Assembly (NCBI RefSeq): GCF_000166355.1
Contig: NC_014652.1
Location: 1,552,928 to 1,616,927, forward strand
Length of the DNA: 64,000 nucleotides
DNA from: Caldicellulosiruptor hydrothermalis 108
GTDB taxonomy: Bacteria > Bacillota > Thermoanaerobacteria > Caldicellulosiruptorales > Caldicellulosiruptoraceae
Direction: 5' to 3'
Numbering within the stretch: position 1 is the first letter of the stretch; the number at the start of each line of letters is the position of its first letter. This document shows, in pieces, positions 17,844 to 26,149 of the stretch. The notes under the pieces are model-generated. The model did no database searches and had not been told where the DNA came from. It worked only from the letters and a program-made list of their open reading frames with translations. Position numbers and translations under genes: made by a program.

Positions 17844-19518
17844 ATACCTCATCCTTTTTTACTAAGCTTCTAAAAATTATCTTGACTTGGCCGTCTTCAA
17901 ATCGGGAATTCACATACTTCAAAAAGTTTTCATCGTCCTTATAAGGATAATCAACAAATTCTTGGAATGCTCTCCATCTTGTTTCTTTCCTTGCTTCTAA
18001 ATGATGTAGCAAAACTTTGCAAACATAGAGTCTATCAATAAGCTCATAAATTTTCATAAGCTGGTAAGTATCTTCGGCTCTTAATCTCTGAGCAAGTGTA
18101 AAAAGTTCTTCTATTCTTTCTTTAGCAATTTGTAGCCCTTTTAGATTGTACGCATAACCTGTCGAAATCCCACCAGCATAAACATCCATTACTTTTTGCA
18201 TAGCTTCTTCTAATTCTTCTGTGGTGTACAAAGGAGAAGTATTGGTGAAAAATCTCTGCACCTCATTGATTTTTTGTTCTATGGAGGATATATCTAAGGT
18301 TTCAAACTCTTTATCTTTTATATACTCCAATGCAGAATTTGCAGCTATTTCAGCCTCTGCAAAGCAGCCTGTTACATATTTGTGAGGGCAACCACCAACA
18401 ACATCTCCTGCTGCAAATAGGCCTTTTAAGGTTGTTTGCCTTTTTGTGTCTACCCAATAACCACTTGCTGAATGCCCACCAACAATATATGGCTCTGAGC
18501 CTTCAATTTCGACATTCTCAACCGACGGCCCTTTGCCACTGTCAATCCACTTAAGTGTCTGCAATGGTGCCATGTGAAGATATGCTTTTATTAGCCTCTG
18601 CTCGTCCTCTTTAGAAATCCCTACTGTTTTTAAATAACACGGACCTCGGCCTGCTTTCATTTCCTCAACTGTTGAAAATACTCTGTTGTATGTGGTAGGT
18701 CTTCCATATCTTTTTTCATAGTACTCACCTTTTGAATTGATAAACTCAGCTTTTACCTCTTGAGCTATTGTTCCTGTTGGCGCTAAAGTATCCTTGCAGC
18801 GAAGAGCTATAAATCTAACTTCATAACTTGTCATCTCGCAACCTGCTCTGATTCCCATTGCATATCCTGAACCTACATTAAAAGGTGGATACCACATCTT
18901 GTGTCTTGAAAATCCAAGGTTGTTAGGCCTGTAGAGCCCTGCAGCACCACCTGTTGCACAAATCACTGCTTTGGCGATGATAATGTAGAAAACATTACTA
19001 TTTATAGAGAATCCATATGCCCCTATTACTTTACTGTCTTTGACGATGTAATCAATGATATTCACATGATTTAGCACTTTAACATTTTCTTTACTCTCAA
19101 CTGCTTTTGCTAAAATTGGTTTTATATTTTCGCCGTTTATTTTTATGTTTCTTTTACCTCTTGCTAAATATTTTCCATTTGAATCTTTTAAGATGACAAG
19201 ACCTATATATTCAATCTTCTTTGTAACCTCATTTAATCTTAAGGCCATAGTGTATACCAAATCTTCTCTTACGATATTTTCGTAATCCTCCTTGACATAC
19301 TGCAGGTACGTCTCGGGAGTTTCTCCTTCTGTGATATAGGCATTGAGAGCATTGACACCTGCAGCAAGGCATCCGCTTCGCTTAATGTTTGCCTTTTCTG
19401 CAATTAAAACACTCACGTTTGGCGCTTTTTCAGCAATTGCTATGGCAGCAAAACACCCAGCTGTTCCACCACCAATTATGAGTATGTCAGTTTTTAGCAT
19501 CTTCACTTCAAAGTTCAT
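17827..19518 (-). CDS. aprA: Adenylylsulfate reductase alpha subunit (flavoprotein)
   Basis: Reduces APS to sulfite and AMP. 563 aa flavoprotein of the fumarate-reductase superfamily: FAD turn ILIIGGGTAGCFAAIA at 11-26, a second FAD region VICATGGAAGLYRPNN, and the FAD-contacting GGHSASGYWVD plus GLFAAGDVVGGCPHKY. Sequence around the Apr-type YENIVREDLVYTMALR and GSGYAMGIRAGCEMTSYEVRFI supports AprA over succinate dehydrogenase. There is no cysH in the window. Together with cysDN and a sulfite reductase in the same operon, this indicates reduction of sulfate for biosynthesis by an enzyme best known from sulfate respiration. Confidence 0.9.
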   Translation of the reverse strand: MNFEVKMLKTDILIIGGGTAGCFAAIAIAEKAPNVSVLIAEKANIKRSGCLAAGVNALNAYITEGETPETYLQYVKEDYENIVREDLVYTMALRLNEVTKKIEYIGLVILKDSNGKYLARGKRNIKINGENIKPILAKAVESKENVKVLNHVNIIDYIVKDSKVIGAYGFSINSNVFYIIIAKAVICATGGAAGLYRPNNLGFSRHKMWYPPFNVGSGYAMGIRAGCEMTSYEVRFIALRCKDTLAPTGTIAQEVKAEFINSKGEYYEKRYGRPTTYNRVFSTVEEMKAGRGPCYLKTVGISKEDEQRLIKAYLHMAPLQTLKWIDSGKGPSVENVEIEGSEPYIVGGHSASGYWVDTKRQTTLKGLFAAGDVVGGCPHKYVTGCFAEAEIAANSALEYIKDKEFETLDISSIEQKINEVQRFFTNTSPLYTTEELEEAMQKVMDVYAGGISTGYAYNLKGLQIAKERIEELFTLAQRLRAEDTYQLMKIYELIDRLYVCKVLLHHLEARKETRWRAFQEFVDYPYKDDENFLKYVNSRFEDGQVKIIFRSLVKKDEVYEHKD

Positions 19519-19560
19519 CTTACTTTATCACCCTTCTTTAGTTTTGGGAAACATGCCATT

Positions 19561-20790
19561 TTAAATCTTTTCAAGTGCCTGGTAAAAATCTTCTATTATG
19601 TCTTCTACATCCTCAAGGCCAACACATATTCTTATCATATCTTCATAAACACCCATAGCTTCTTTTTCTTCAGCGGAAAAACCTACATATATAGTTGATG
19701 CGGGATGTACAACAAGTGTCCTTACATCTCCTATATTGGTTGAGTTTATGGCATACCTTAGTGAATCTATCACTTTAAATGCATTTTCCTTGGTTCCAAC
19801 CCGTATTGTTAAAATTGCTCCATATTTACCTCCAAACTGTTCTGTTGCAAGCTGATAATATATACTTTCCTCAAGCCCAGGATAATTTACTGAAACTACC
19901 TTTTTATTTTCCTTTAGGGCCTTGGCAAGACTAAGAGCATTTTCGCAAATCTTTTGCATACGCACACCAAGGGTTTCAAGCCCTATTGTGTTTAGAAATG
20001 CATTAAAAGGCGATATACAGGCACCAAAATCCTTCAGAAGATTATTTCGAAGTCTTGCGATATATGCAAATTCACCATACTTTTTGTAATCTTTTAGCAA
20101 CGGATACTTATCGTAATCAATTTTCATGTTACCGCTTGCAACTACAATTCCGCCAATACAGCTGCCGCTTCCATTAATAAACTTTGACGTTGAATGAACC
20201 ACTACATCAGCACCAAGTTTTAAGGGTTTTATAAGATACGGTGTTGTGACAGTGCTATCAACAATAAGTGCAATACCATGCTTATGCGCAAGCTCAGCTA
20301 TTTGTCTGATATTTGGCACATCAAGTCTCGGATTTCCTATCGTTTCGATAAAAATTACTTTAGTTTTCTCTGTTAGATGCTTTTCAAAGCTCTCAAGGCT
20401 ACTATCTTTTGCAAATCTGGTCTTAATACTAAGGTTTTCAAATGATCTGAACAATGAATATGTGCCACCAAAAATGCCACTTGCTGATACAATTTCATCT
20501 CCACTTCTTACTAAATTCAATATTGCTAAGGCAATTGCTGCCATGCCAGACGATGTGGCAACAGCAGCAATGCCTTCTTCTAAGAATGCTATCCTTCTTT
20601 CAAATGCCTCAACTGTGGGATTGTTAATCCTTGTATATATAAAGCCTGGCTTTTTGCTAGAAAAAACCTCTTCCAACTCACGTGCAGTTTCATATTGGAA
20701 AGAATTACATTGGTATATCGGAACGTTAATTGCCCCCTTATCTTCTTTGGGGCCAATATTTCCGTGAATTAAAGAAGTATTAAACCTCAT
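19561..20790 (-). CDS. metY: O-acetylhomoserine sulfhydrylase-type PLP enzyme
   Basis: 409 aa, Cys/Met-metabolism PLP family. It carries YTRINNPTVEAFERR, SSGMAAIA for the phosphate cup, ADVVVHSTSKFINGSG with the PLP-binding Lys, and LETLGVRMQ. The family makes homocysteine from O-acetylhomoserine and a sulfur donor. Neighbouring sulfur-carrier genes suggest that the donor here may be a protein thiocarboxylate rather than free sulfide, as shown for MetY in Wolinella succinogenes. Its start overlaps the tusA stop by one base (TAATG). Confidence 0.92.
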   Translation of the reverse strand: MRFNTSLIHGNIGPKEDKGAINVPIYQCNSFQYETARELEEVFSSKKPGFIYTRINNPTVEAFERRIAFLEEGIAAVATSSGMAAIALAILNLVRSGDEIVSASGIFGGTYSLFRSFENLSIKTRFAKDSSLESFEKHLTEKTKVIFIETIGNPRLDVPNIRQIAELAHKHGIALIVDSTVTTPYLIKPLKLGADVVVHSTSKFINGSGSCIGGIVVASGNMKIDYDKYPLLKDYKKYGEFAYIARLRNNLLKDFGACISPFNAFLNTIGLETLGVRMQKICENALSLAKALKENKKVVSVNYPGLEESIYYQLATEQFGGKYGAILTIRVGTKENAFKVIDSLRYAINSTNIGDVRTLVVHPASTIYVGFSAEEKEAMGVYEDMIRICVGLEDVEDIIEDFYQALEKI

Positions 20791-21035
20791 TACAGCCCAC
20801 CCTTTTTTACAAATATTGTATATGTCCCATCATTGTTATTTATCACCTTCAAAATCTCATGCCCTTCCTCTTTTAAGCTTCTTGGGACATTTTGAATGGG
20901 CTCACCCTCGTTCATTCTTATCTCTATGATTTGCCCTACCTCCATATCTTCCATTGTGGCTTTTGCTTTTACAAACGTCATTGGACATACAAGATTAGTA
21001 ATGTCCAGAAAAACATCAGCCTTGATATCACTCAT
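20790..21035 (-). CDS. tusA: TusA/SirA-like sulfur carrier
   Basis: 81 aa. The family signature is the persulfide Cys in NLVCPMTFVKAKATM, followed by the beta strand EIRMNEGEPIQNVPRSLKEEGHE. TusA proteins carry sulfur as a persulfide between enzymes. The ATG at 21035 follows AAAGGGAGTGATTTTG; a GTG 9 bases upstream is less well placed. It overlaps the sulfite reductase gene by 8 bases and the metY start by one, so all three are tightly coupled. Confidence 0.9.
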   Translation of the reverse strand: MSDIKADVFLDITNLVCPMTFVKAKATMEDMEVGQIIEIRMNEGEPIQNVPRSLKEEGHEILKVINNNDGTYTIFVKKGGL

Positions 21036-21918
21036 CAAAATCACTCCCTTTATTTTCTATTGCTTTTTCCAACTCTTTTTTAAATATATCCCATCCTACT
21101 CTCTCTAAGGTATTTCTGAACCTTTCGCCTTGCTTACCATATTTTTTGTAAAACTTGAGTGTAGCTTGAATGACCTTGTGAACATCCTCTTTTGAAAATA
21201 GTATTGGCAAAATTTGTTTTCCAAGCGCTATGTTGTTTCCAAACATACCACCAAAATAGAGAAGATAACCAGGCTTGCCTTTCCATGAATTAGTCGGGCA
21301 CGACTTTACACACCTTCCACAATAGGTGCACTTGTCTCTATCTATGGTAATCTTCTTGTTTTTCTCATCTATTTGTATTGCTTTAGCCGGACATACAGCC
21401 TGGCAAAGTCCACAAAACGTGCAGCTACTCTCTTCCCACTCAGGTTCTATCGCTCCTTTTATACCTAAATCATTTTCCTCAGCTTTAAGGCAATTATTAC
21501 CACAACCTGTTATGCCGATTTTAAACTTGTGCGGAAGTTCTCGAGCATAATATCTTTTGTCGCACTCATTGGCAAGCTCTGTTGTGTCTATAATTCCATT
21601 GGGACAAATGCTACTGCCTTGGCAAGCAGTAATTGTTCTTACTCTGGGTCCGCATGCACCAGGCTCAAGTCCTGCCTCTGATAATTCTTTTTTAACCGCT
21701 TCTATATCCTGTAACTTAATAAACGGAATCTCTACACCCTGGCGTGCTGTCAAGTGAACATATCCTTTGCCATATTTTTTTGCAACTTCGTATATTTTTT
21801 TTAGCTGCTCAGAAGTTAACCTTCCACCAACTACTCTTAATCTTAGTGAAAAATGGTCTTTTTGGACCTGTCGCATAAACCCCCCTTTTTTTAGTTCATT
21901 ATAATTTACCTCTTTCAC
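21028..21918 (-). CDS. Siroheme sulfite reductase with inserted ferredoxin domain (AsrC-like)
   Basis: About 296 aa. The half domain VHLTARQGVEIPFI precedes CQGSSIC (C-x5-C) and TGCGNNC (C-x3-C), the siroheme-[4Fe-4S] ligands. Then come two ferredoxin motifs, CTFCGLCQAVCP and CTYCGRCVKSCP. It should turn sulfite from AprAB into sulfide for the carrier protein. It lacks AsrA and AsrB partners, so electrons probably come from a ferredoxin. The GTG at 21918 lies 8 bases after AGGGGG; a TTG at 21942 is the other option. Confidence 0.9.
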   Translation of the reverse strand: MKEVNYNELKKGGFMRQVQKDHFSLRLRVVGGRLTSEQLKKIYEVAKKYGKGYVHLTARQGVEIPFIKLQDIEAVKKELSEAGLEPGACGPRVRTITACQGSSICPNGIIDTTELANECDKRYYARELPHKFKIGITGCGNNCLKAEENDLGIKGAIEPEWEESSCTFCGLCQAVCPAKAIQIDEKNKKITIDRDKCTYCGRCVKSCPTNSWKGKPGYLLYFGGMFGNNIALGKQILPILFSKEDVHKVIQATLKFYKKYGKQGERFRNTLERVGWDIFKKELEKAIENKGSDFDE

Positions 21919-21938
21919 TTGAAATACCCCCTGCTTTT

Positions 21939-22349
21939 TCAAATGATTTGTATCTCTTCTTCTTCCACATAGCTTTCATATATCCTAAATGACTTCAAAA
22001 CAGGATTTTTTTCGTCCATGAGTGATAATATAAGATAGCTCAAATCCCTGTCAAAAGCGAGTCTCTTGTCCTCTTCAGATGGCCTTGAAGGTGATGTTGG
22101 ATGGCTATGAAAATTGCCAAGTAATACCCACCCATTTTTTCTCATATCTTTCACTGCTGCAAACTGTTCAAGTGGGTCCATTGAAAAATGTTCTGGACTT
22201 TGGTCTACATTGGTAAGCAAGTAAACTTTTTTGACAATTCTTTTTTCATCTTCAATAACTCCACCCAGAAGTCCGCACGCCTCTATAGGCAAGCTATTTA
22301 AACAATGAGTTAAAATTTCTTCATATAATGTTTTTGGTAATATTATCAA
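21939..22349 (-). CDS. hcyD: JAMM/Mov34 metalloprotease of the sulfur-carrier pathway (HcyD/Mec-like)
   Basis: 136 aa, a bare JAMM domain. The zinc motif is perfect: HSH in NFHSHPTSPSRPSEEDK gives HxH-x7-S-x2-D, and the upstream Glu is in LPIEACGLLGG. Relatives trim the C terminus of a ThiS-like carrier to expose Gly-Gly or release the finished amino acid from it. Here the carrier two genes upstream ends in extra residues after Gly-Gly-Gly, which fits a trimming role. The start is TTG with AGGAGGG ten bases upstream. Confidence 0.88.
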   Translation of the reverse strand: MIILPKTLYEEILTHCLNSLPIEACGLLGGVIEDEKRIVKKVYLLTNVDQSPEHFSMDPLEQFAAVKDMRKNGWVLLGNFHSHPTSPSRPSEEDKRLAFDRDLSYLILSLMDEKNPVLKSFRIYESYVEEEEIQII

Positions 22350-22398
22350 TTTTTTTCGTCCCTCCTGTTTTTCAACGTCTGCTTTAACAACTTTTTCT

Positions 22399-23211
22399 TT
22401 AGCTTTTTAAATCACACTGAGGCTGTTCATAGTCAATTAACTCTTTTATTGTTGGATTTGGCCCGCATACCTCACAGCTTTCTCTCTTGTTTATCTTTAC
22501 TTTTCTAAATTCCATCTTCAAAGCGTTGTAAATTAAGATATATCCTGTTAGCAGGTCACCAATTCCAAGCAAATATTTAATTGCTTCTGTTGCCTGGATT
22601 GTGCCAATTATACCACCCATCACACCTAAAACTCCTGCCTGTCTGCAAGTTGGAACTGCATCAGGTGGTGGTGGGTTTTGAAAGATACATCTAAAGCACG
22701 GCCCTTTCTCTGGCACATAAGTCATGGTTTGCCCATCAAATCTTATGATACCTGCATGGGAAAATGGCTTTTTTAGCATTACACAGGCATCGTTTATCAA
22801 AAATTTAGCTGGAAAGTTGTCTGTGCCGTCGATTATAAAATCATAATCTCTATCCTTAATGATGTCTATTATGTTCCTTGAATTTACCATTTCACGATAA
22901 GTTACTACTTCCACATCAGGATTCATTTGGTTTATCTTTTCCTTTGCAGAAAACACCTTTGGCTTGCCTACATCAGGTGTAAAGTGTATTATTTGTCTTT
23001 GAAGATTGGAAAGCTCAACTGCGTCAAAATCGACAAGCCCGATTGTTCCAACACCGGCAGCTGCCAAAAACATTGCAGCAGGGGAACCAAGTCCCCCAGT
23101 CCCAATGATCAAAACCTTAGATTCCAAAAGTTTTTGCTGTCCTTTTGCACCAACCTCGTTCAGGATGATATGTCTTGAGTATCTTTCAAGTTGGGTATCT
23201 GTTAACTTCAT
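22399..23211 (-). CDS. hcyF: ThiF/MoeB-like sulfur-carrier adenylyltransferase (HcyF-like)
   Basis: 270 aa E1-like enzyme that adenylates the C terminus of a sulfur-carrier protein. It has VLIIGTGGLGSPAAMFLAA (ATP site), LSNLQRQIIH, DGTDNFPAKFLIND, the zinc pairs CFRC and CEVC, and a Cys in PTCRQAGVLG. There is no rhodanese domain, so sulfide or a separate donor must supply sulfur. Its start overlaps the carrier stop by 4 bases (ATGA), which ties the two products together. Confidence 0.92.
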   Translation of the reverse strand: MKLTDTQLERYSRHIILNEVGAKGQQKLLESKVLIIGTGGLGSPAAMFLAAAGVGTIGLVDFDAVELSNLQRQIIHFTPDVGKPKVFSAKEKINQMNPDVEVVTYREMVNSRNIIDIIKDRDYDFIIDGTDNFPAKFLINDACVMLKKPFSHAGIIRFDGQTMTYVPEKGPCFRCIFQNPPPPDAVPTCRQAGVLGVMGGIIGTIQATEAIKYLLGIGDLLTGYILIYNALKMEFRKVKINKRESCEVCGPNPTIKELIDYEQPQCDLKS

Positions 23212-23417
23212 AATAGTCCCCCTCCCATGAAATATAAAAACTCAACCTCATCGCCATCTTTTACTGTAACCTTATCATATTCACTTCTGGGGATAATTTG
23301 ACCGTTGAGCTGCACTGTTACGTATTCTTTCATTGAGACATTTAAAGCATCTAACATCTCAAAGATTGTCATCTCTCTTTCAATTTGTACTTCATTACCA
23401 TTTGCCTTAATTTTCAT
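23208..23417 (-). CDS. hcyS: ThiS-like sulfur-carrier protein with extended C terminus (HcyS-like)
   Basis: 69 aa beta-grasp protein: MTIFEMLDALN, YVTVQLNGQIIPRSEYDKV and DGDEVEFLYFMGGGLL. ThiS and MoaD normally end exactly in Gly-Gly, the site of adenylation and thiocarboxylate formation. Here Gly-Gly-Gly is followed by Leu-Leu, so the protein must be cut before use; a JAMM protease is encoded two genes on. The Gly codons GGA GGG GGA also act as the ribosome-binding site of the next gene. Good site GGGAGG before ATG. Confidence 0.92.
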   Translation of the reverse strand: MKIKANGNEVQIEREMTIFEMLDALNVSMKEYVTVQLNGQIIPRSEYDKVTVKDGDEVEFLYFMGGGLL

Positions 23418-23443
23418 TCTTTTCTACCTCCCTCATGAATTTT

Positions 23444-24253
23444 TCATATATTTTTAAGGCCCCATCTAATTCTTATCTGATTTTCTAAAGGGCCAAATAT
23501 TGCCTTTTCTACCACAAGCCCGAAAATAATTGTTACTATCATCACGCTAATGACCTGACTCATATCTGCAAGGTCTCTCCCAACCATGAGCACTTGTCCC
23601 AAACCTTTCGTAGCAAAAAGCATCTCACCTGCCATCAATGCTCTGAATGCAAATGACCAGCCTTGCTTCATGCCTGAAATAACGTATGGAAGGCTTGCAG
23701 GGATTATTACATTTAAGTAAAGTCTTAATCCTGTTGCACCCATAGTCTTTGCTGCTTTTATATAAAGTGGATTGACATTTTTAATACCTGACTCAACTGC
23801 AAGTGTAATAGAAAAAATAGAACCTATTGCAGTTACAAATATAATGGCTTTTTCTGAAAGACCATACCATAATATAGCAAACGGTAACCAGCATACACTT
23901 GGCAGTGTTTGAAAACCAAGAATAAGAGGTCTTAAATTCTTATCTAAAAATTCAGACTTTACAATTGCAAGTCCGACAACAACTCCTATAACAACAGCAA
24001 TCAAATACCCTATAAGCATTCTCCTGACTGTTGCTATCATTGCCACAGTTAAAGTATTGTCGCTTAAAAGTCTCACAAATGTCTCTATCACTGAGATAGG
24101 AGATGGAAAAACATAAGGTTTCCATATCTTAAAAAGCTCAACAAAAATCCTATAGACCAATTCCCAAGCTACTATCAGAGCTATATAAAACAGTGTCCTT
24201 TTCAAAACTCCAATCGCTATCGTATTCTGCTTTTGCAATCTTTTCCACCTCAT
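23444..24253 (-). CDS. ssuC: ABC transporter permease, sulfonate/sulfate/nitrate type
   Basis: 269 aa membrane protein with about six segments; the permease loop reads AAKTMGATGLRLYLNVIIPASLP, the EAA motif that meets the ATPase. Family members import aliphatic sulfonates, taurine, nitrate or bicarbonate; its operon of sulfate-reduction genes suggests a sulfur oxyanion or sulfonate. The reading overlaps ssuB by 104 bases. A TTG at 24205 would cut this to 56 and start directly at the first hydrophobic stretch (MKRTLFYIALIVAWE), so the start is uncertain. Confidence 0.88.
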   Translation of the reverse strand: MRWKRLQKQNTIAIGVLKRTLFYIALIVAWELVYRIFVELFKIWKPYVFPSPISVIETFVRLLSDNTLTVAMIATVRRMLIGYLIAVVIGVVVGLAIVKSEFLDKNLRPLILGFQTLPSVCWLPFAILWYGLSEKAIIFVTAIGSIFSITLAVESGIKNVNPLYIKAAKTMGATGLRLYLNVIIPASLPYVISGMKQGWSFAFRALMAGEMLFATKGLGQVLMVGRDLADMSQVISVMIVTIIFGLVVEKAIFGPLENQIRIRWGLKNI

Positions 24254-24989
24254 CTTTTAACTCTTTCATAATAGCAGATATCATATAGACTATGTCAGGA
24301 TTATCAATAAGTCGCGGCCTTGCAAGTCTTATTTCAAAAACCTTTTTGATTTTTCCCGGGTTTGAAGACATAACCACAACTTTATCTGCTAAAAGCACTG
24401 CTTCTTCTATGTTATGTGTTACAAATATAATTGTCTTTTTAGTCTCCCACCAAATTCGTTGAAGTTCAAGCAATAAGATATTTTTTGTCTGACTATCCAG
24501 TGCTGCAAAAGGCTCATCCATCAGCATTACTTCAGAATCAAGCGTCAATGCTCTTGCTAAGGCAACCCTCTGTTTCATTCCGCCTGATAATTGGTGAACA
24601 TAAGCGTCTTTAAACTTTGTTAAGTGAACCATCTTTAGGTATTTGAGTGCTTTTTCATATCTTTCTTTTTTGGGGACACCGCGTAATTTCATACCAAACT
24701 CAACATTGTCAATGACTTTTAGCCATGGAAATAAAGCAGACTCTTGGAACATTACAATCCTATCTGGTCCGGGTGACAAAATCTCTTTACCGTTTAAAAA
24801 AACCTTCCCCTCAGAGGGTTTTTCAAGACCTGCTATTATATTCAAAAGTGTAGATTTGCCACACCCAGAGGGACCAAGAATGCATATAAATTCCCCTTTT
24901 TGTATTTCTAAATTTATTTTTTCTAACACAGTTATTTCTTTGTTTTTTGATAAAAATTTTTTGCTTACATTTTCAACCGCTAACGCCAA
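24150..24989 (-). CDS. ssuB: ABC transporter ATP-binding protein, sulfonate/sulfate type
   Basis: 279 aa. Walker A GPSGCGKST (about residue 39), Q-loop VMFQESALFPW, signature LSGGMKQRVALARAL, Walker B VMLMDEPFAALD, and switch His in IIFVTHNIEEA. After the ATPase core there is a tail of about 30 residues ending SLGIGL that overlaps the permease gene. With ssuC and ssuA it forms an uptake system at the head of the sulfate operon. Three bases separate it from ssuA. Confidence 0.92.
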   Translation of the reverse strand: MALAVENVSKKFLSKNKEITVLEKINLEIQKGEFICILGPSGCGKSTLLNIIAGLEKPSEGKVFLNGKEILSPGPDRIVMFQESALFPWLKVIDNVEFGMKLRGVPKKERYEKALKYLKMVHLTKFKDAYVHQLSGGMKQRVALARALTLDSEVMLMDEPFAALDSQTKNILLLELQRIWWETKKTIIFVTHNIEEAVLLADKVVVMSSNPGKIKKVFEIRLARPRLIDNPDIVYMISAIMKELKDEVEKIAKAEYDSDWSFEKDTVLYSSDSSLGIGL

Positions 24990-24992
24990 TTT

Positions 24993-26021
24993 TTAATACA
25001 CCTCTTTGTTCTTAATTCTATCTAAAATTTCTGTGTTTACTAACTCTTCTATATTTGGCTTTTCTCTTAAATATCCCAACTCAAAATATGACTCAATTGC
25101 TTTTTCTAAGGATTCTCTTTGTATTTCGCTTGAAAGTTTGATATTTTTGAAGGAGTCTTTTAGGATGTCTGCCGGCAGCGGCTTAGAAGTTATCTCAGAA
25201 ATTTGGTTATTTATTATTTCATATGATTTTTCAGGATTTTTTTCAATAAAGTCTGTTACCTCAAGATGCGCTATGAGAAATTTTTCTACAATATCAGAAT
25301 GCTCTTTTAAAAACTTTGTGGTAGTAATAATTACTGTTGTAGGAATATCTATGTATCGCCTTATTTGACTACTGTCAAGTACAACATTGCTATTTACTTC
25401 TTTTTTCAACCTTGTTCCCCAAGGCTCAGGAACCAGTGCAGCATCTATCTGATTTCTATCAAGCAAAGTTTTAATATCTGGATTTTCAGCCTGAATAATT
25501 TCAACATTTCCACCTTTAGTAGTATCTTTAAGTCCAGCTTTACTTAGTAATAACCTTAACACAATATCCTGAGTATTCCCATATTGAGGAACTGCAATTT
25601 TCTTACCTTTTAAGTCATCTAAACTCTTTATATTCAAATTGCGTCTTGAAACCAGCATCATTCCTCCATTTGTAGCTCCTGCAATAATCTTTATTTCTCC
25701 ATTTGTCTTTGCAAATCCGTTAATAGCAGGTATAGGTCCAATATAACCTATGTCAACCTCATCTGCTAAAAACGCTTCTATCTCAGCCGGACCTGCATTG
25801 AAAACCTTATATTCAACTTTTACATCCTTGCCTATTCTCTTTTGGAAAATACCAAGCTCTTTCCCTACCAATGCTTGGGCATGAGTTATGTTAGGGAAAA
25901 ATGCAATTCTTACCTTCATTTTTTTATCTTCTTTTCTTGCATAGCATCCTGAAAGGAGAAATAACAACACAACTGGCAATATTAATAAAGCAACCATTTT
26001 ATAATATCTTTTTATTTTCAT
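24993..26021 (-). CDS. ssuA: Substrate-binding lipoprotein, sulfonate/sulfate type
   Basis: 342 aa. A signal peptide (LLILPVVLLFLLSGC) with the lipobox Cys near residue 26 indicates a membrane-anchored lipoprotein. The body is an SsuA/TauA-like binding fold: AFFPNITHAQALVGKELGIF, FNAGPAEIEAFLADEVDIGYIGPIP and ALVPEPWGTRL. It captures the substrate outside the cell for SsuBC. First gene of the sulfate operon. The site GGGAGG is partly covered by the leader structure described separately. Confidence 0.92.
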   Translation of the reverse strand: MKIKRYYKMVALLILPVVLLFLLSGCYARKEDKKMKVRIAFFPNITHAQALVGKELGIFQKRIGKDVKVEYKVFNAGPAEIEAFLADEVDIGYIGPIPAINGFAKTNGEIKIIAGATNGGMMLVSRRNLNIKSLDDLKGKKIAVPQYGNTQDIVLRLLLSKAGLKDTTKGGNVEIIQAENPDIKTLLDRNQIDAALVPEPWGTRLKKEVNSNVVLDSSQIRRYIDIPTTVIITTTKFLKEHSDIVEKFLIAHLEVTDFIEKNPEKSYEIINNQISEITSKPLPADILKDSFKNIKLSSEIQRESLEKAIESYFELGYLREKPNIEELVNTEILDRIKNKEVY

Positions 26022-26028
26022 TAATGTT

Positions 26029-26113
26029 CCTCCCTAACATTAACTATTTATATCGAAATACTTCACATTAGGGTTATTTTTTACCTCTGCTCAAAAAGCT
26101 AAGAGCAGAGGCG
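26029..26113 (-). promoter_or_regulatory. Structured leader of the ssu/sulfate operon
   Basis: In the minus-strand message, CCTCTGCTC and GAGCAGAGG (26083-26113 region) form a perfect 9-base stem. Further on CCCTAA (about 26067-26072) can pair with TTAGGG (26032-26038 region), and the GGG of that second arm is part of the ribosome-binding site GGGAGG. It may control translation of ssuA. It is not an S-box: the conserved S-box core is missing. Confidence 0.5.
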
Positions 26114-26149
26114 AATTTTTAACTTTAAACTTATAAATTTCTATCTGTA

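Noticed and set aside
26022..26140. S-box (SAM) riboswitch before ssuA
   Set aside because: The hairpin looks suggestive, but the S-box core and the GGAGGGA-type block at the right place are missing.
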